A DNA stretch of 23,221 bases, taken from contig JBAYZS010000036.1 in the NCBI GenBank assembly GCA_041672395.1, positions 1 to 23,221 on the forward strand. Reading direction: 5' to 3'. Positions 1 through 8,659 of this stretch are shown in pieces. Source of the stretch: UBA5287 sp041672395. Its GTDB lineage: Bacteria; Bacteroidota; Bacteroidia; Bacteroidales; Dysgonomonadaceae. A program made the translations under genes and the position numbers. Position 1 is the first letter of the stretch. Each line of letters starts with the position of its first letter. The notes beneath the pieces were generated by a model. That model was not told where the DNA came from. It was given only the letters and a program-made list of their open reading frames with translations, and ran no database searches.

Positions 1-8
1 TTTTTATC

Positions 9-16
9 TATATTTG
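9..16 (+). promoter_or_regulatory. Putative -7 promoter box (TATATTTG) for the first SusCD operon
   Basis: TATATTTG fits the Bacteroidota primary-sigma -7 consensus TAnnTTTG. The matching -33 TTTG element would fall at or beyond the left edge of the window and cannot be checked. Transcription would start near position 23 and give a leader of about 200 nt before the SusC start at 220. The same ten bases, TATATTTGCA, recur ahead of the second operon. Confidence 0.45.
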
Positions 17-219
17 CAACCATTAGCATGAAATAAATATTTTAATATCATGTATTGTCTTAGGTAACAAACATTTATCTTAGTCTGAGCTTAATTCAAT
101 ACGTTTTATTTACTGTTTACTATCATACTATTTCTAGTATTAATGATTTATTAACTATTAATTAATATTTACAGACAGACAACTAATTTAAACTAAATTT
201 AATCTAATTAGTATAAACA

Positions 220-3200
220 ATGAACAAACAAGTTAAATTTATTTTTTATCTTATTTTTTTGTTTACACCGTTTTCTCTGATGGCGCAGACTCAGACATTG
301 GTTAAGGGAACAGTAATTGAAGCTGATACAAAACAGCCTATTCCCGGTGCGACAATCATGATTGAAAAGTCAACAAGAGGTGTAACTACAGACGTAGATG
401 GTACTTTTGAATTAAGAGCCGCTCCAAATGAAAAACTGGTTATTTCATTTATTGGCTTGCAATCAAAAACTATTGAAGTGGGTAATCAAACATTCTTTGA
501 AGTGGAACTGAGTCCGACAGTAAGTGAACTTGAAGAAGTTACTGTTGTGGCATTCGGAAAGCAAAAAAAGGAAAGTGTGATTGCTTCTATTGAAACAGTT
601 GAAATGGCGAATCTAAAAATCCCGTCATCAAACTTAACGCATGCTTTTGCGGGTAAAATTCCTGGCATGATTTCATACCAAACAACGGGTGAACCGGGTG
701 CGGATAACGCACAATTCTTTGTACGCGGTGTTACCACTTTTGGTTATAAATCTAACCCTCTTATTCTGATTGATGGTTTTGAAGCAACAACTGACGACCT
801 TGCGCGCATTCAACCGGATGACGTTGAGAGTTTTTCTGTATTAAAAGATGCTTCAGCCACTGTACTTTATGGTGCTCGTGGTGCGAACGGTATCATTCTT
901 GTCTCTACAAAAGGAGGTAATGAAGGAAAAGTGAAAATATCAGCTCGTATAGATGTCAATATTGCTAAACCAACTCAATTGCTTGAGCTTCTTGATGGTG
1001 TTGAATACATGAACTTATATAATAACGCACTTGTTTCTCGTTATGACGATATGGAACACGATGCGGATGATATTCCAACTCCACCCTGGTACAGTGAAGA
1101 AAAAATCAGGGCAACAGAACGTGGCGAAAATGGTATGATCTACCCAAATATCAATTGGTATGATATGCTTTTCAAAAATGGAACAACCAACTCTAAAGCA
1201 AATGTCAGTATTTCGGGAGGTGGTAAAATGGCAAAATATTATGTTTCAGGAGGTATTGATTACGAAACAGGTTTATTGAAAGTCGATAATCAAGATAATC
1301 TGAATAATTATAACAGTAACATTAAAATCAATCGCTTTAATTTAAGAAGTAATGTTTCGTTTAATTTAGGAAAAACAACAAGTCTCGATACGCGTATCTA
1401 TGGACGTTTTGAAAGATATAACGGACCGTATACCGGTGCCGGAGATATTTTCGGAATGGTTATGGATAGCAATCCTGTTGATTTCCCTGCTATATGGGAA
1501 CCAGATGAACGTAACTTATCGACTCGTTGGACTTTATTTGGAAATGCTGATCCCATGAAAACAAACCCTTTTGCAGAAATGGTAAGAGGTTATAGGGAGA
1601 ACAATGAAAATACATTTACCATACAAGGTACTTTATCTCAAGATTTGGATTTTATTACACAAAATCTGAAATTTCAGATAAAAGCTTCGGCAAATACATG
1701 GAATTATACTTCGGGTGCACGCAGATATTCTCCTGTTTATTATGCTTTGGAACAATATGACCCTTTCTCAAAAGATTATACACTATATAATCTTACACCT
1801 AACAATGTTCCTTATTTAGGTAATACAGAAGGTGGTCGTGATGGTAATACTCATTTTTATGGTGAAGCACGTATCAACTGGGACAAAACCTGGGGAAAAC
1901 ATTCATTGTCACTTATGACTGTTGGTATTGCTGAAGAAAAAATTCTTACCAACGGACAGGGAGGTACCATCTATTATACATTGCCGGAACGTAACCTTGG
2001 TAATTCAGGACGTTTTGCATATGATTTCGACAAACGATATTTCCTTGAATATGCATATGGTTATAACGGTTCAGAAAAATTCTATGGGAAAAACCAATTT
2101 GGATTCTTCCCGTCTTATGGTGTTGGATGGATTGTATCTAACGAACCATTTTGGAACGAAAAACTAAAAAATGCAGTTAGTTTATTAAAATTTAAGTTCA
2201 CTTATGGAAAAGTGGGAAATGACGCCATTGCAAATCGCGAAGGCAGATTCTTTTATCTTTCTCAAATAGCTAGTGGAGGTGGTACTTATCAGTGGGGAAG
2301 GATATTCAGTCAGGGTTATGATGGATTTAGTTTCGCTAGATATGCTAATCCGGATATTACCTGGGAGGTTGCAGAAAAATACAATTTAGGTATTGAATTG
2401 GGTTTATTCAAAAATCAGGATTTGACTATACAAGCTGATATTTTCAAGGATATTAGAGGAAATATCTATATGAGACGTGAAAATTTCCCTGAGACAACCG
2501 GATTTCAAACTGCTATCCATGGTAATGTGGGTAAAGTTGAATCAAAGGGTATAGACGGTTCTGTTGATTATAAAAAATCGTTTAGTAAAGATTCTTGGAT
2601 GGTTTTAAGAGCTAATTTCACTTATGCGACAAACAAATATTTGGAAAAAGATGAAAAGAACTACCGCGATGAATATCTGAAATCTATTGGTTATCCAATT
2701 AATCAAACGTGGGGATTGGTTGCAGAAAGACTTTTTGTGGATCAACAAGAAATAGATAATTCACCTCGTCAGGAATTTGGTGGTTATATGAGAGGTGATA
2801 TCAAATATACGGATATTAACAAAGACGGTGTTGTCAATGACAACGACCGTATTCCAATGGGTTATCCAACAGTACCGGAAATTCAATATGGATTTGGACT
2901 TTCGGCTGGTTATAAAATGATGGATTTCTCTTTCTTTTTTCAAGGTAACGGAAGGGTTTCGTTCTACATTAATCCAAGAGGTATTGCTCCTTTTGTGAAC
3001 AGAAGAAATGCTCCTCTTATCATTGCTCGTGATTCATGGAGCGAAACAAATCCTAATGTTCATGCCTTCTGGCCGCGTTTGGCTACTTATCAAATAGATA
3101 ACAACACGCAACAATCATCATGGTGGCTGCGCGATGGAAGCTTCATGCGTCTCAAGACATTGGAAATAGGTTTTAATGTTCCGTCACTGAAATTCATGTT

Positions 3201-3345
3201 CATGGAAAGTGCACGTGTTTATGTGAGCGGCGAAAATCTGTTTACAGTAAGTGCCTTTAAACTTTGGGATCCTGAAATGGGTGGTAATGGATTGTCATAC
3301 CCCATTAACAGAAGATTTAATCTTGGATTACAACTGAATTTCTAA
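220..3345 (+). CDS. SusC/RagA-family TonB-dependent outer-membrane transporter (first pair)
   Basis: This 1041-residue protein is a SusC-type TonB-dependent porin that imports oligosaccharides across the outer membrane together with its SusD lid. Residues 1-22 are a signal peptide ending SLMA before QTQT. A carboxypeptidase-D-regulatory-like domain follows at about 28-100 (PIPGATI, GVTTDVDG). A Ton-box-like LEEVTVVAFG comes next, then the plug, with the diagnostic LIDGF, SFSVLKDASATVLYG and ARGANGIILVSTK. The remaining 800 or so residues form the beta-barrel and end in the usual terminal Phe (LQLNF). A calcium-loop-like DINKDGVVNDND lies near the C terminus, as in many SusC proteins. Length is normal for the family, and there is no N-terminal STN signalling domain, so an anti-sigma partner is not expected. 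It starts the operon, 19 bp before its SusD. The substrate is not deducible from the sequence. Confidence 0.96.
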   Translation: MNKQVKFIFYLIFLFTPFSLMAQTQTLVKGTVIEADTKQPIPGATIMIEKSTRGVTTDVDGTFELRAAPNEKLVISFIGLQSKTIEVGNQTFFEVELSPTVSELEEVTVVAFGKQKKESVIASIETVEMANLKIPSSNLTHAFAGKIPGMISYQTTGEPGADNAQFFVRGVTTFGYKSNPLILIDGFEATTDDLARIQPDDVESFSVLKDASATVLYGARGANGIILVSTKGGNEGKVKISARIDVNIAKPTQLLELLDGVEYMNLYNNALVSRYDDMEHDADDIPTPPWYSEEKIRATERGENGMIYPNINWYDMLFKNGTTNSKANVSISGGGKMAKYYVSGGIDYETGLLKVDNQDNLNNYNSNIKINRFNLRSNVSFNLGKTTSLDTRIYGRFERYNGPYTGAGDIFGMVMDSNPVDFPAIWEPDERNLSTRWTLFGNADPMKTNPFAEMVRGYRENNENTFTIQGTLSQDLDFITQNLKFQIKASANTWNYTSGARRYSPVYYALEQYDPFSKDYTLYNLTPNNVPYLGNTEGGRDGNTHFYGEARINWDKTWGKHSLSLMTVGIAEEKILTNGQGGTIYYTLPERNLGNSGRFAYDFDKRYFLEYAYGYNGSEKFYGKNQFGFFPSYGVGWIVSNEPFWNEKLKNAVSLLKFKFTYGKVGNDAIANREGRFFYLSQIASGGGTYQWGRIFSQGYDGFSFARYANPDITWEVAEKYNLGIELGLFKNQDLTIQADIFKDIRGNIYMRRENFPETTGFQTAIHGNVGKVESKGIDGSVDYKKSFSKDSWMVLRANFTYATNKYLEKDEKNYRDEYLKSIGYPINQTWGLVAERLFVDQQEIDNSPRQEFGGYMRGDIKYTDINKDGVVNDNDRIPMGYPTVPEIQYGFGLSAGYKMMDFSFFFQGNGRVSFYINPRGIAPFVNRRNAPLIIARDSWSETNPNVHAFWPRLATYQIDNNTQQSSWWLRDGSFMRLKTLEIGFNVPSLKFMFMESARVYVSGENLFTVSAFKLWDPEMGGNGLSYPINRRFNLGLQLNF

Positions 3346-3364
3346 CTTTAAAACTTAAAAGAAA

Positions 3365-5356
3365 ATGAATATAATCAAAAGATATTTCAAGAAATGTGCT
3401 ACACTTTCATTGGGATTTATTCTTTTTATTTCGTGTAGTGATTTCTTAGATATTGTTCCCGATAATACAATTTCGTTGGAGGACTATTTCGCAAATAAAG
3501 AAATGGCCTACAATGCATTAAGTAATGTTTACGCCGGACTTCCCAACAATCAGCAAATTCATAATACTGAATGGTTACTTGGGGATGATTGGCTTGGACA
3601 GCGTGATGCAACAAAAGCACACAGTGGATTAGCCGGTTCTCAAATTATGGAAGGTTTACAAAATACAACCAACCCTATACTTGGTTTCTGGCAAGGTTCC
3701 TCCTATGCTACTGATTTATATGAGGTTATTAGATCTGCTAACACATTTCTGGAATATATCCACTTAGTGAAAGATATGTCAGATGCTGAAAAAGCGCAGT
3801 GGATTGCTCAGGTAAATTTTTTAAAGGCTTATTATCATTTTATTCTTATTCAACATTATGGTCCAATCACTATAGTAGATGAGAATCTTAAGCCAAATTC
3901 ATCTTCAGAGGAATTATTTGCGAATAGAGCTAAAATTGATGACTGCTTTGATTATGTAATTAATCTGATTGATGAATCTATTCCTAATTTGGACAATGAA
4001 AACATGGAAGACCAATTGGGTATGGTGGATCAGGCTGCAGCAAAAGCTATTAAAGCGCGTATCCTTCTATTCAGAGCAAGCCCATTCTTTAATGGAAATA
4101 AAGATTTGTTTGGCGACTTTTATGATCATGATGGAAAAACTTTTTTTCCAATGGATGAAGCGGGTTCACCTGCTTGGACAAAAAAATGGGATGATGCTTT
4201 AGTAGCGGTAAATGAAGCTATTAAACAATGCGAATCGGATGGTTTCGGATTATACGAATATACAGATCAATCATATAAATTTGATACGGACGACTGGAAG
4301 GCAAATCCTGAAGCAATGAAAACAATGTACACTTTACGAATGCTGATTGTTGATCCATGGAACAAAGAATGTATCTGGGGAAGAACTTACAGCATGGGTC
4401 AAGGTGGTACGATTCAGGATGCGAGCAATATCAGACTACCTCGTACTTTCACAAACGGCGTTCAGGAAACTACCGGTAACTCATATAACTGGGCAAGTGC
4501 AACTTATCAAGCAATGGCTCGTTATTATACAAAAAATGGTTTGCCAATTGAAGCAGATAGAACATTTGACAGAAATAATATGCATCGTATTGTTTCTACC
4601 CCTCAAGAGGATTCATTAGATTATGGACCTTACCGCGGTATTTTACAGCCCGGATTCATGACTATCAGCATGTATTTGAATCGTGAACCTCGTTTTTATG
4701 CAAACTTGGGTATCAGCGGTGGTTATTGGAGAGGTCATCAGTTCCGTATCAATACAGAAATGTACGGTGGAACCCCAGGTGGTTATGACCCGAGTGTAAG
4801 TCAAACTGATTTCATGTGGACAGGAATAGGTGTTCAGAAATTTGTTCATCCAGAATCAAAATCCGGCAGTTGGATCCGACAGATTCACTTCCCCTACCCG
4901 ATCATTCGTATGGCAGACTTATATTTGATGAAAGCTGAAATTTTAAATGAATTACAAGGTCCAAATCAACAAGTGTATGACGAAATAAACAAAGTTCGTA
5001 ATCGCGCAGGAATTCCTAATGTTGAAGTTGTTTGGTCAGATCCCAACTTATGTAATTCGCAATATCTTAACAGACATCAAACAAAAGATGGACTGAGAGA
5101 CATAATTTTGGAAGAAAGAAGTATAGAATTTGCATTTGAAGGAAGCCGTTATTGGGATGTCGTTCGCTATAAAAAAGCAACATCTGAATTTAATACGCCT
5201 GTTACAGGATGGACAGGAAACGCTTATGGAAGACAAAACTTTTTCAGACTCGAAGTAAAGCAACGTCGTCAATTCCTTAATCGTAACTATTTATGGCCAA
5301 TTTCTTTGAATGAGTTAAATACAAATGCTAATATCATTCAAAACCCAGGTTGGTAA
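3365..5356 (+). CDS. SusD/RagB-family surface glycan-binding lipoprotein (first pair)
   Basis: This is the SusD-like lid of the preceding SusC. It captures oligosaccharides at the cell surface and is lipid-anchored. The signal peptide ends in lipobox FISC with Cys24, followed by SDFLDIVPDN, the standard SusD N terminus. Hallmarks include an alanine-rich TPR-like region with QVNFLKAYYHFILIQHYG and the QAAAKAIKARILLF helix. The C-terminal part carries RMADLYLMKAEILNE, INKVRNRAGIP and DIILEERSIEFAFEG followed by RYWDVVRYKKA, and ends LNTNANIIQNPGW. At 663 residues it is somewhat longer than the common 500-600, with the extra length in the ligand-binding middle. It lies 19 bp after SusC, so co-transcription is near certain. 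The ligand is unknown. Confidence 0.96.
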   Translation: MNIIKRYFKKCATLSLGFILFISCSDFLDIVPDNTISLEDYFANKEMAYNALSNVYAGLPNNQQIHNTEWLLGDDWLGQRDATKAHSGLAGSQIMEGLQNTTNPILGFWQGSSYATDLYEVIRSANTFLEYIHLVKDMSDAEKAQWIAQVNFLKAYYHFILIQHYGPITIVDENLKPNSSSEELFANRAKIDDCFDYVINLIDESIPNLDNENMEDQLGMVDQAAAKAIKARILLFRASPFFNGNKDLFGDFYDHDGKTFFPMDEAGSPAWTKKWDDALVAVNEAIKQCESDGFGLYEYTDQSYKFDTDDWKANPEAMKTMYTLRMLIVDPWNKECIWGRTYSMGQGGTIQDASNIRLPRTFTNGVQETTGNSYNWASATYQAMARYYTKNGLPIEADRTFDRNNMHRIVSTPQEDSLDYGPYRGILQPGFMTISMYLNREPRFYANLGISGGYWRGHQFRINTEMYGGTPGGYDPSVSQTDFMWTGIGVQKFVHPESKSGSWIRQIHFPYPIIRMADLYLMKAEILNELQGPNQQVYDEINKVRNRAGIPNVEVVWSDPNLCNSQYLNRHQTKDGLRDIILEERSIEFAFEGSRYWDVVRYKKATSEFNTPVTGWTGNAYGRQNFFRLEVKQRRQFLNRNYLWPISLNELNTNANIIQNPGW

Positions 5357-5408
5357 GTATGATTTATTTTGAAAATTAATGAACTCACGATTTAAAATTG
5401 ATCGTTTT

Positions 5409-6737
5409 ATGCAAAAACAAATTATAAAATACACAAGTATAATAGCAATTATCTTCTTATTAATTGCTTGTAAAGAAAATGAACGTTTTGAAATTGGATA
5501 CGCAGATTCTGAATCACCATCAGCACCTCAGTTTCATAACTATAAGCCTACCTATGGTGGAGCAAGAATATTCTTTACACGACCGGAGGACAAAGATCTT
5601 TTGTCAATAGATGCAAAGTATACGAATAAGAATGGGAAAGAGATGTGGTTCTCCGTTTCATTTTATTCGAATTATATTGATGTTTATGGCTTTGCAAGCG
5701 AAGAACCTTATACGGTTGAATTGTATTCTGTTGATAGAGCAGGTAATGAATCTGAAAAAATTCCAATCATTATTGAACCATTACAACCTGCTGTTCAACA
5801 AGTAGCAAGCACTGTTTATTGTATCCCGGGTTTTAGTTCTTTTTATATCGACTGGGAAAATGGACTTATGCAGAGCATGAATGTTTTTCTTGATTATGGA
5901 TACGAAGATAAAGACGGAAAAATACAGGAAACGCATTTAATCTATACTTCAAGAGAACCGGATGAAAGACGATTTGTACGTGATCCGGGATTTTCTGCAA
6001 CAAAACCTGTTTGGGTTAAAGTTCGCGTTGAGGATGAATATGGCAACACAAGTGATACAATCAATTTAGGAAATTTAAGACTGATGGACGATTTGAAAAT
6101 TCCAAAACTTAATTGGGCTATCCCTGAAATGAATGATTCTACCATAGTGAACAAAGATGGCGTTCGTGTAAATACTGGTGTTCCAATGGGTTTCTTCAAT
6201 GCTCTGGAAGGTCGTGATTATATGGCAATCGATGATATTATCAGTGATGGTACTTTTGTTAATTTCACACACACCTATGGATGGGGTCGTACCGGAAATT
6301 CAAGAGATGGAAATATGCCCTGGAATTATATTATTGATTTGGGAGATTATTATGAGCTGAGTAGAATTGTTACACATCAACGTTACAGACATACCGGTGC
6401 TACTGAATTTAGCGGACGCGAAGATTATTATCGTAACGAAAATGTTGGTACTTATGCGCTCTGGAGATGGGACGATGAGTTACAGCAATGGGATTCAATC
6501 ACAACCCATAAAATTGTGTTCCCAATAGATTTACCGGACAGACAATATCGTAATTTGGGTCGCCAGGGTGATATGGCATACATGTATCCCGAAGATCCTA
6601 AATTTACAAAACCTACTCGTTGGTTCAGATATGAAGCATTGACCGGATTTAATGATAATTATAAAGCATTAAATGGCAACTGTATATCAGAAATCACTCT
6701 TTATGGACGTAAGGCGGAAGAAACTCCAAATAATTAA
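5409..6737 (+). CDS. SusCD-associated lipoprotein, DUF4959/DUF5000-like with discoidin-like C terminus
   Basis: This is a probable surface glycan-binding lipoprotein with no visible catalytic motif. I prefer the start at 5409 (442 residues) because it gives a compact lipoprotein signal, MQKQIIK plus a hydrophobic run ending in lipobox LIAC at Cys21. An upstream in-frame ATG at 5379 would add ten residues. The first 120 or so residues resemble DUF4959 (SPSAPQFHNYKPTYGGARI, then YTVELYSVDRAGNES), a fibronectin-like fold. A second beta domain follows (VRVEDEYGNTSDTINL). The last 200 residues look like DUF5000 or an F5/8-type C (discoidin) fold, with GRTGNSRDGNMPWNYIIDLG and a closing ISEITLYGRK. 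Domain names are from memory of family patterns and need an HMM check. It is the third gene of the operon, and such proteins commonly follow SusD. Confidence 0.82.
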   Translation: MQKQIIKYTSIIAIIFLLIACKENERFEIGYADSESPSAPQFHNYKPTYGGARIFFTRPEDKDLLSIDAKYTNKNGKEMWFSVSFYSNYIDVYGFASEEPYTVELYSVDRAGNESEKIPIIIEPLQPAVQQVASTVYCIPGFSSFYIDWENGLMQSMNVFLDYGYEDKDGKIQETHLIYTSREPDERRFVRDPGFSATKPVWVKVRVEDEYGNTSDTINLGNLRLMDDLKIPKLNWAIPEMNDSTIVNKDGVRVNTGVPMGFFNALEGRDYMAIDDIISDGTFVNFTHTYGWGRTGNSRDGNMPWNYIIDLGDYYELSRIVTHQRYRHTGATEFSGREDYYRNENVGTYALWRWDDELQQWDSITTHKIVFPIDLPDRQYRNLGRQGDMAYMYPEDPKFTKPTRWFRYEALTGFNDNYKALNGNCISEITLYGRKAEETPNN

Positions 6738-6749
6738 AAAGGAATTAAT

Positions 6750-8648
6750 ATGAAATCATTCATTAAAAATAAAAAATCATTTGTCCATTTCTATGGTGCA
6801 ATAATATTTATATTAATAAATAGTGTACTGTTTATTTCTTGTGATAACTCGGGTATTTATGATAATATCAAGAATTTTTCACAGGAAGAAATTGTATATC
6901 CCGCAACATTTGATACTTGCTTTGCAACAATTGGGTATGAGCGCGTTGAAATCGACCTTCGCAAAGATGGTCGTATTCCGGCAAGCAAAATGGATTTGGG
7001 AAAGGCGTCAAAAACAGTTGTAATTTACGACGAAGATTATCCAGATCCCACAATTATTGAATTTGATAGTGTTTGCTCCTATGTAAACATTACAGGATTA
7101 ACAGAACCTCGTGTTTATAGATTTAAGATCTATACTGAAGATAAATTTGGTTATAAATCTACTCCTCAGGAAATCTCTGTTGTTCCGTATACCTCATTCG
7201 ACGCTAACGTTTTAAAACAAGGTATTCCGTCACCTTCTGCTTCAATTGCTCCAAATGCTTTGATCATGGAATGGCCTACAGGTTTAAATACAATCATGAT
7301 GGAATATCATGGAATGTTGTATAAGTATACAAACCAGAGTATGGATACTATCTCGGGATCACTTGCAAAAAGTCCCCGTCTTTATTGCGGTAATTTACCT
7401 TCAGGTAATGACGTAACTTTCAAAATGCAATATAAGGTTCTTCCTATACTTGAAAACGGAAAAAAACTTTTGGATACAATTTTTGTTGAAAAACCGTATA
7501 TTGTTCAAATGCCAACACCTGATCAGCAATTTATTCCTCAGGAACTTTCTATTTTACGAGCAAATGGTATTACCAAGTTTACTACAAAAGATGTTGAAAA
7601 TGTTACGACGTTGACATATCCTATGAACATGAGTACTTTTGCCGATTTGTTTTTCTTTCCAAATGTCTCCACTTTAAACCTTACAGGAAAAGGTATTCCC
7701 AACACACTTGAAACGCTTACGTATGCACGTAATAGTATAACATCTTATGTGGGAGGTGGCTCATGGCAGGAATTCATGTCGCCGGTAGATAAACCTGCAG
7801 TAATTAAAACACCTGAAAGTCTTCAAACATTGAAAGATTTGATTGAAGCAGGACAAATTAAACATATAAAATATATTCCTAAATCGATGGGACTTAATTT
7901 TGATGCTTTTCTTGCTCCTTATGTAGAATCAGGTATTGTTGAATTACTTACAAATGATCATCCGTTTTTCCCGAACAGAGTATTTGTTGAACCACAGTTT
8001 TTTGCAAATGGAGGTGTTCAAGACCTTGGTGCCTGGGAAATGAGAATGACATATTCAGGTGATTTTCTTCCTCGAGAAGGACTTACCGATATCGGTAAAT
8101 TTGATCCAAACAACGATAAGGTTAACGGACAACCAGCTAATCTACATTTAGATCAACTGATTCAAAATGACGGAAAAAATATTTATCGCGGAGTTGTAAT
8201 TAAATATAGACCCTCATTTTTCTTTGCTTTGCCAAGACAATGGCGTTTTGACAACAAACGATATCCTTATTTGAAATTCAAAATGTTTTTTGGAAACGAT
8301 AAATCTTTGGTAACAAATGTAGGAGGTAATAACCGACATGTTTTCCGCTCTCCCTGGATTAGACCAATGAACAGTTTGTGGAGCTTTGGACAGAACAGTG
8401 ATTATGGACAAGAAGGCTGGGATGCCGGTCGTAACTCTTCTGTTACTGACGCTGAAATTCAAAACACATGGCATGAATATACCATTGATATGAGTAATAA
8501 TAATGGTGATGATACTTCAAACCGCCGTAATCGTGTGTATGTTTTTAATTTCGGGCACGAGGATGGAGTTAACTGGAGTTACGATAAAGATAAAGAAGTA
8601 GTAATATACATTGCCGATGTACGCTTGTGTAAAACGCGTAATGATTAA
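6750..8648 (+). CDS. SusCD-associated lipoprotein, DUF4998-like N terminus
   Basis: This is a 632-residue lipoprotein, probably a surface glycan-binding protein. The signal peptide is long, with lipobox FISC and Cys31. Residues about 40-145 look like DUF4998, a fibronectin-like domain (DLRKDGRIPASKM, VCSYVNITGLTEPRVYRFKIY). The middle, about 260-430, contains LSILRANGITKFTTKDVENV and repeated short hydrophobic patterns such as FFPNVSTLNLTG, which suggest a leucine-rich or Ig-like stretch. I do not recognise a named family for it. The last 200 residues are aromatic-rich and look like a beta-sandwich carbohydrate-binding domain (RYPYLKFKMFFGND, HEYTIDMSNNNGDD, VVIYIADVRLCKT). No glycosidase motif is visible. 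It starts 12 bp after the preceding lipoprotein gene, so it belongs to the same operon. Confidence 0.78.
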   Translation: MKSFIKNKKSFVHFYGAIIFILINSVLFISCDNSGIYDNIKNFSQEEIVYPATFDTCFATIGYERVEIDLRKDGRIPASKMDLGKASKTVVIYDEDYPDPTIIEFDSVCSYVNITGLTEPRVYRFKIYTEDKFGYKSTPQEISVVPYTSFDANVLKQGIPSPSASIAPNALIMEWPTGLNTIMMEYHGMLYKYTNQSMDTISGSLAKSPRLYCGNLPSGNDVTFKMQYKVLPILENGKKLLDTIFVEKPYIVQMPTPDQQFIPQELSILRANGITKFTTKDVENVTTLTYPMNMSTFADLFFFPNVSTLNLTGKGIPNTLETLTYARNSITSYVGGGSWQEFMSPVDKPAVIKTPESLQTLKDLIEAGQIKHIKYIPKSMGLNFDAFLAPYVESGIVELLTNDHPFFPNRVFVEPQFFANGGVQDLGAWEMRMTYSGDFLPREGLTDIGKFDPNNDKVNGQPANLHLDQLIQNDGKNIYRGVVIKYRPSFFFALPRQWRFDNKRYPYLKFKMFFGNDKSLVTNVGGNNRHVFRSPWIRPMNSLWSFGQNSDYGQEGWDAGRNSSVTDAEIQNTWHEYTIDMSNNNGDDTSNRRNRVYVFNFGHEDGVNWSYDKDKEVVIYIADVRLCKTRND

Positions 8649-8659
8649 ATAACTTTCAA

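Noticed and set aside
5387..5405. A small inverted repeat (ACGAT/ATCGT) before the DUF4959-like gene
   Set aside because: Five base pairs with a nine-base AT loop is too weak for a terminator or riboswitch.
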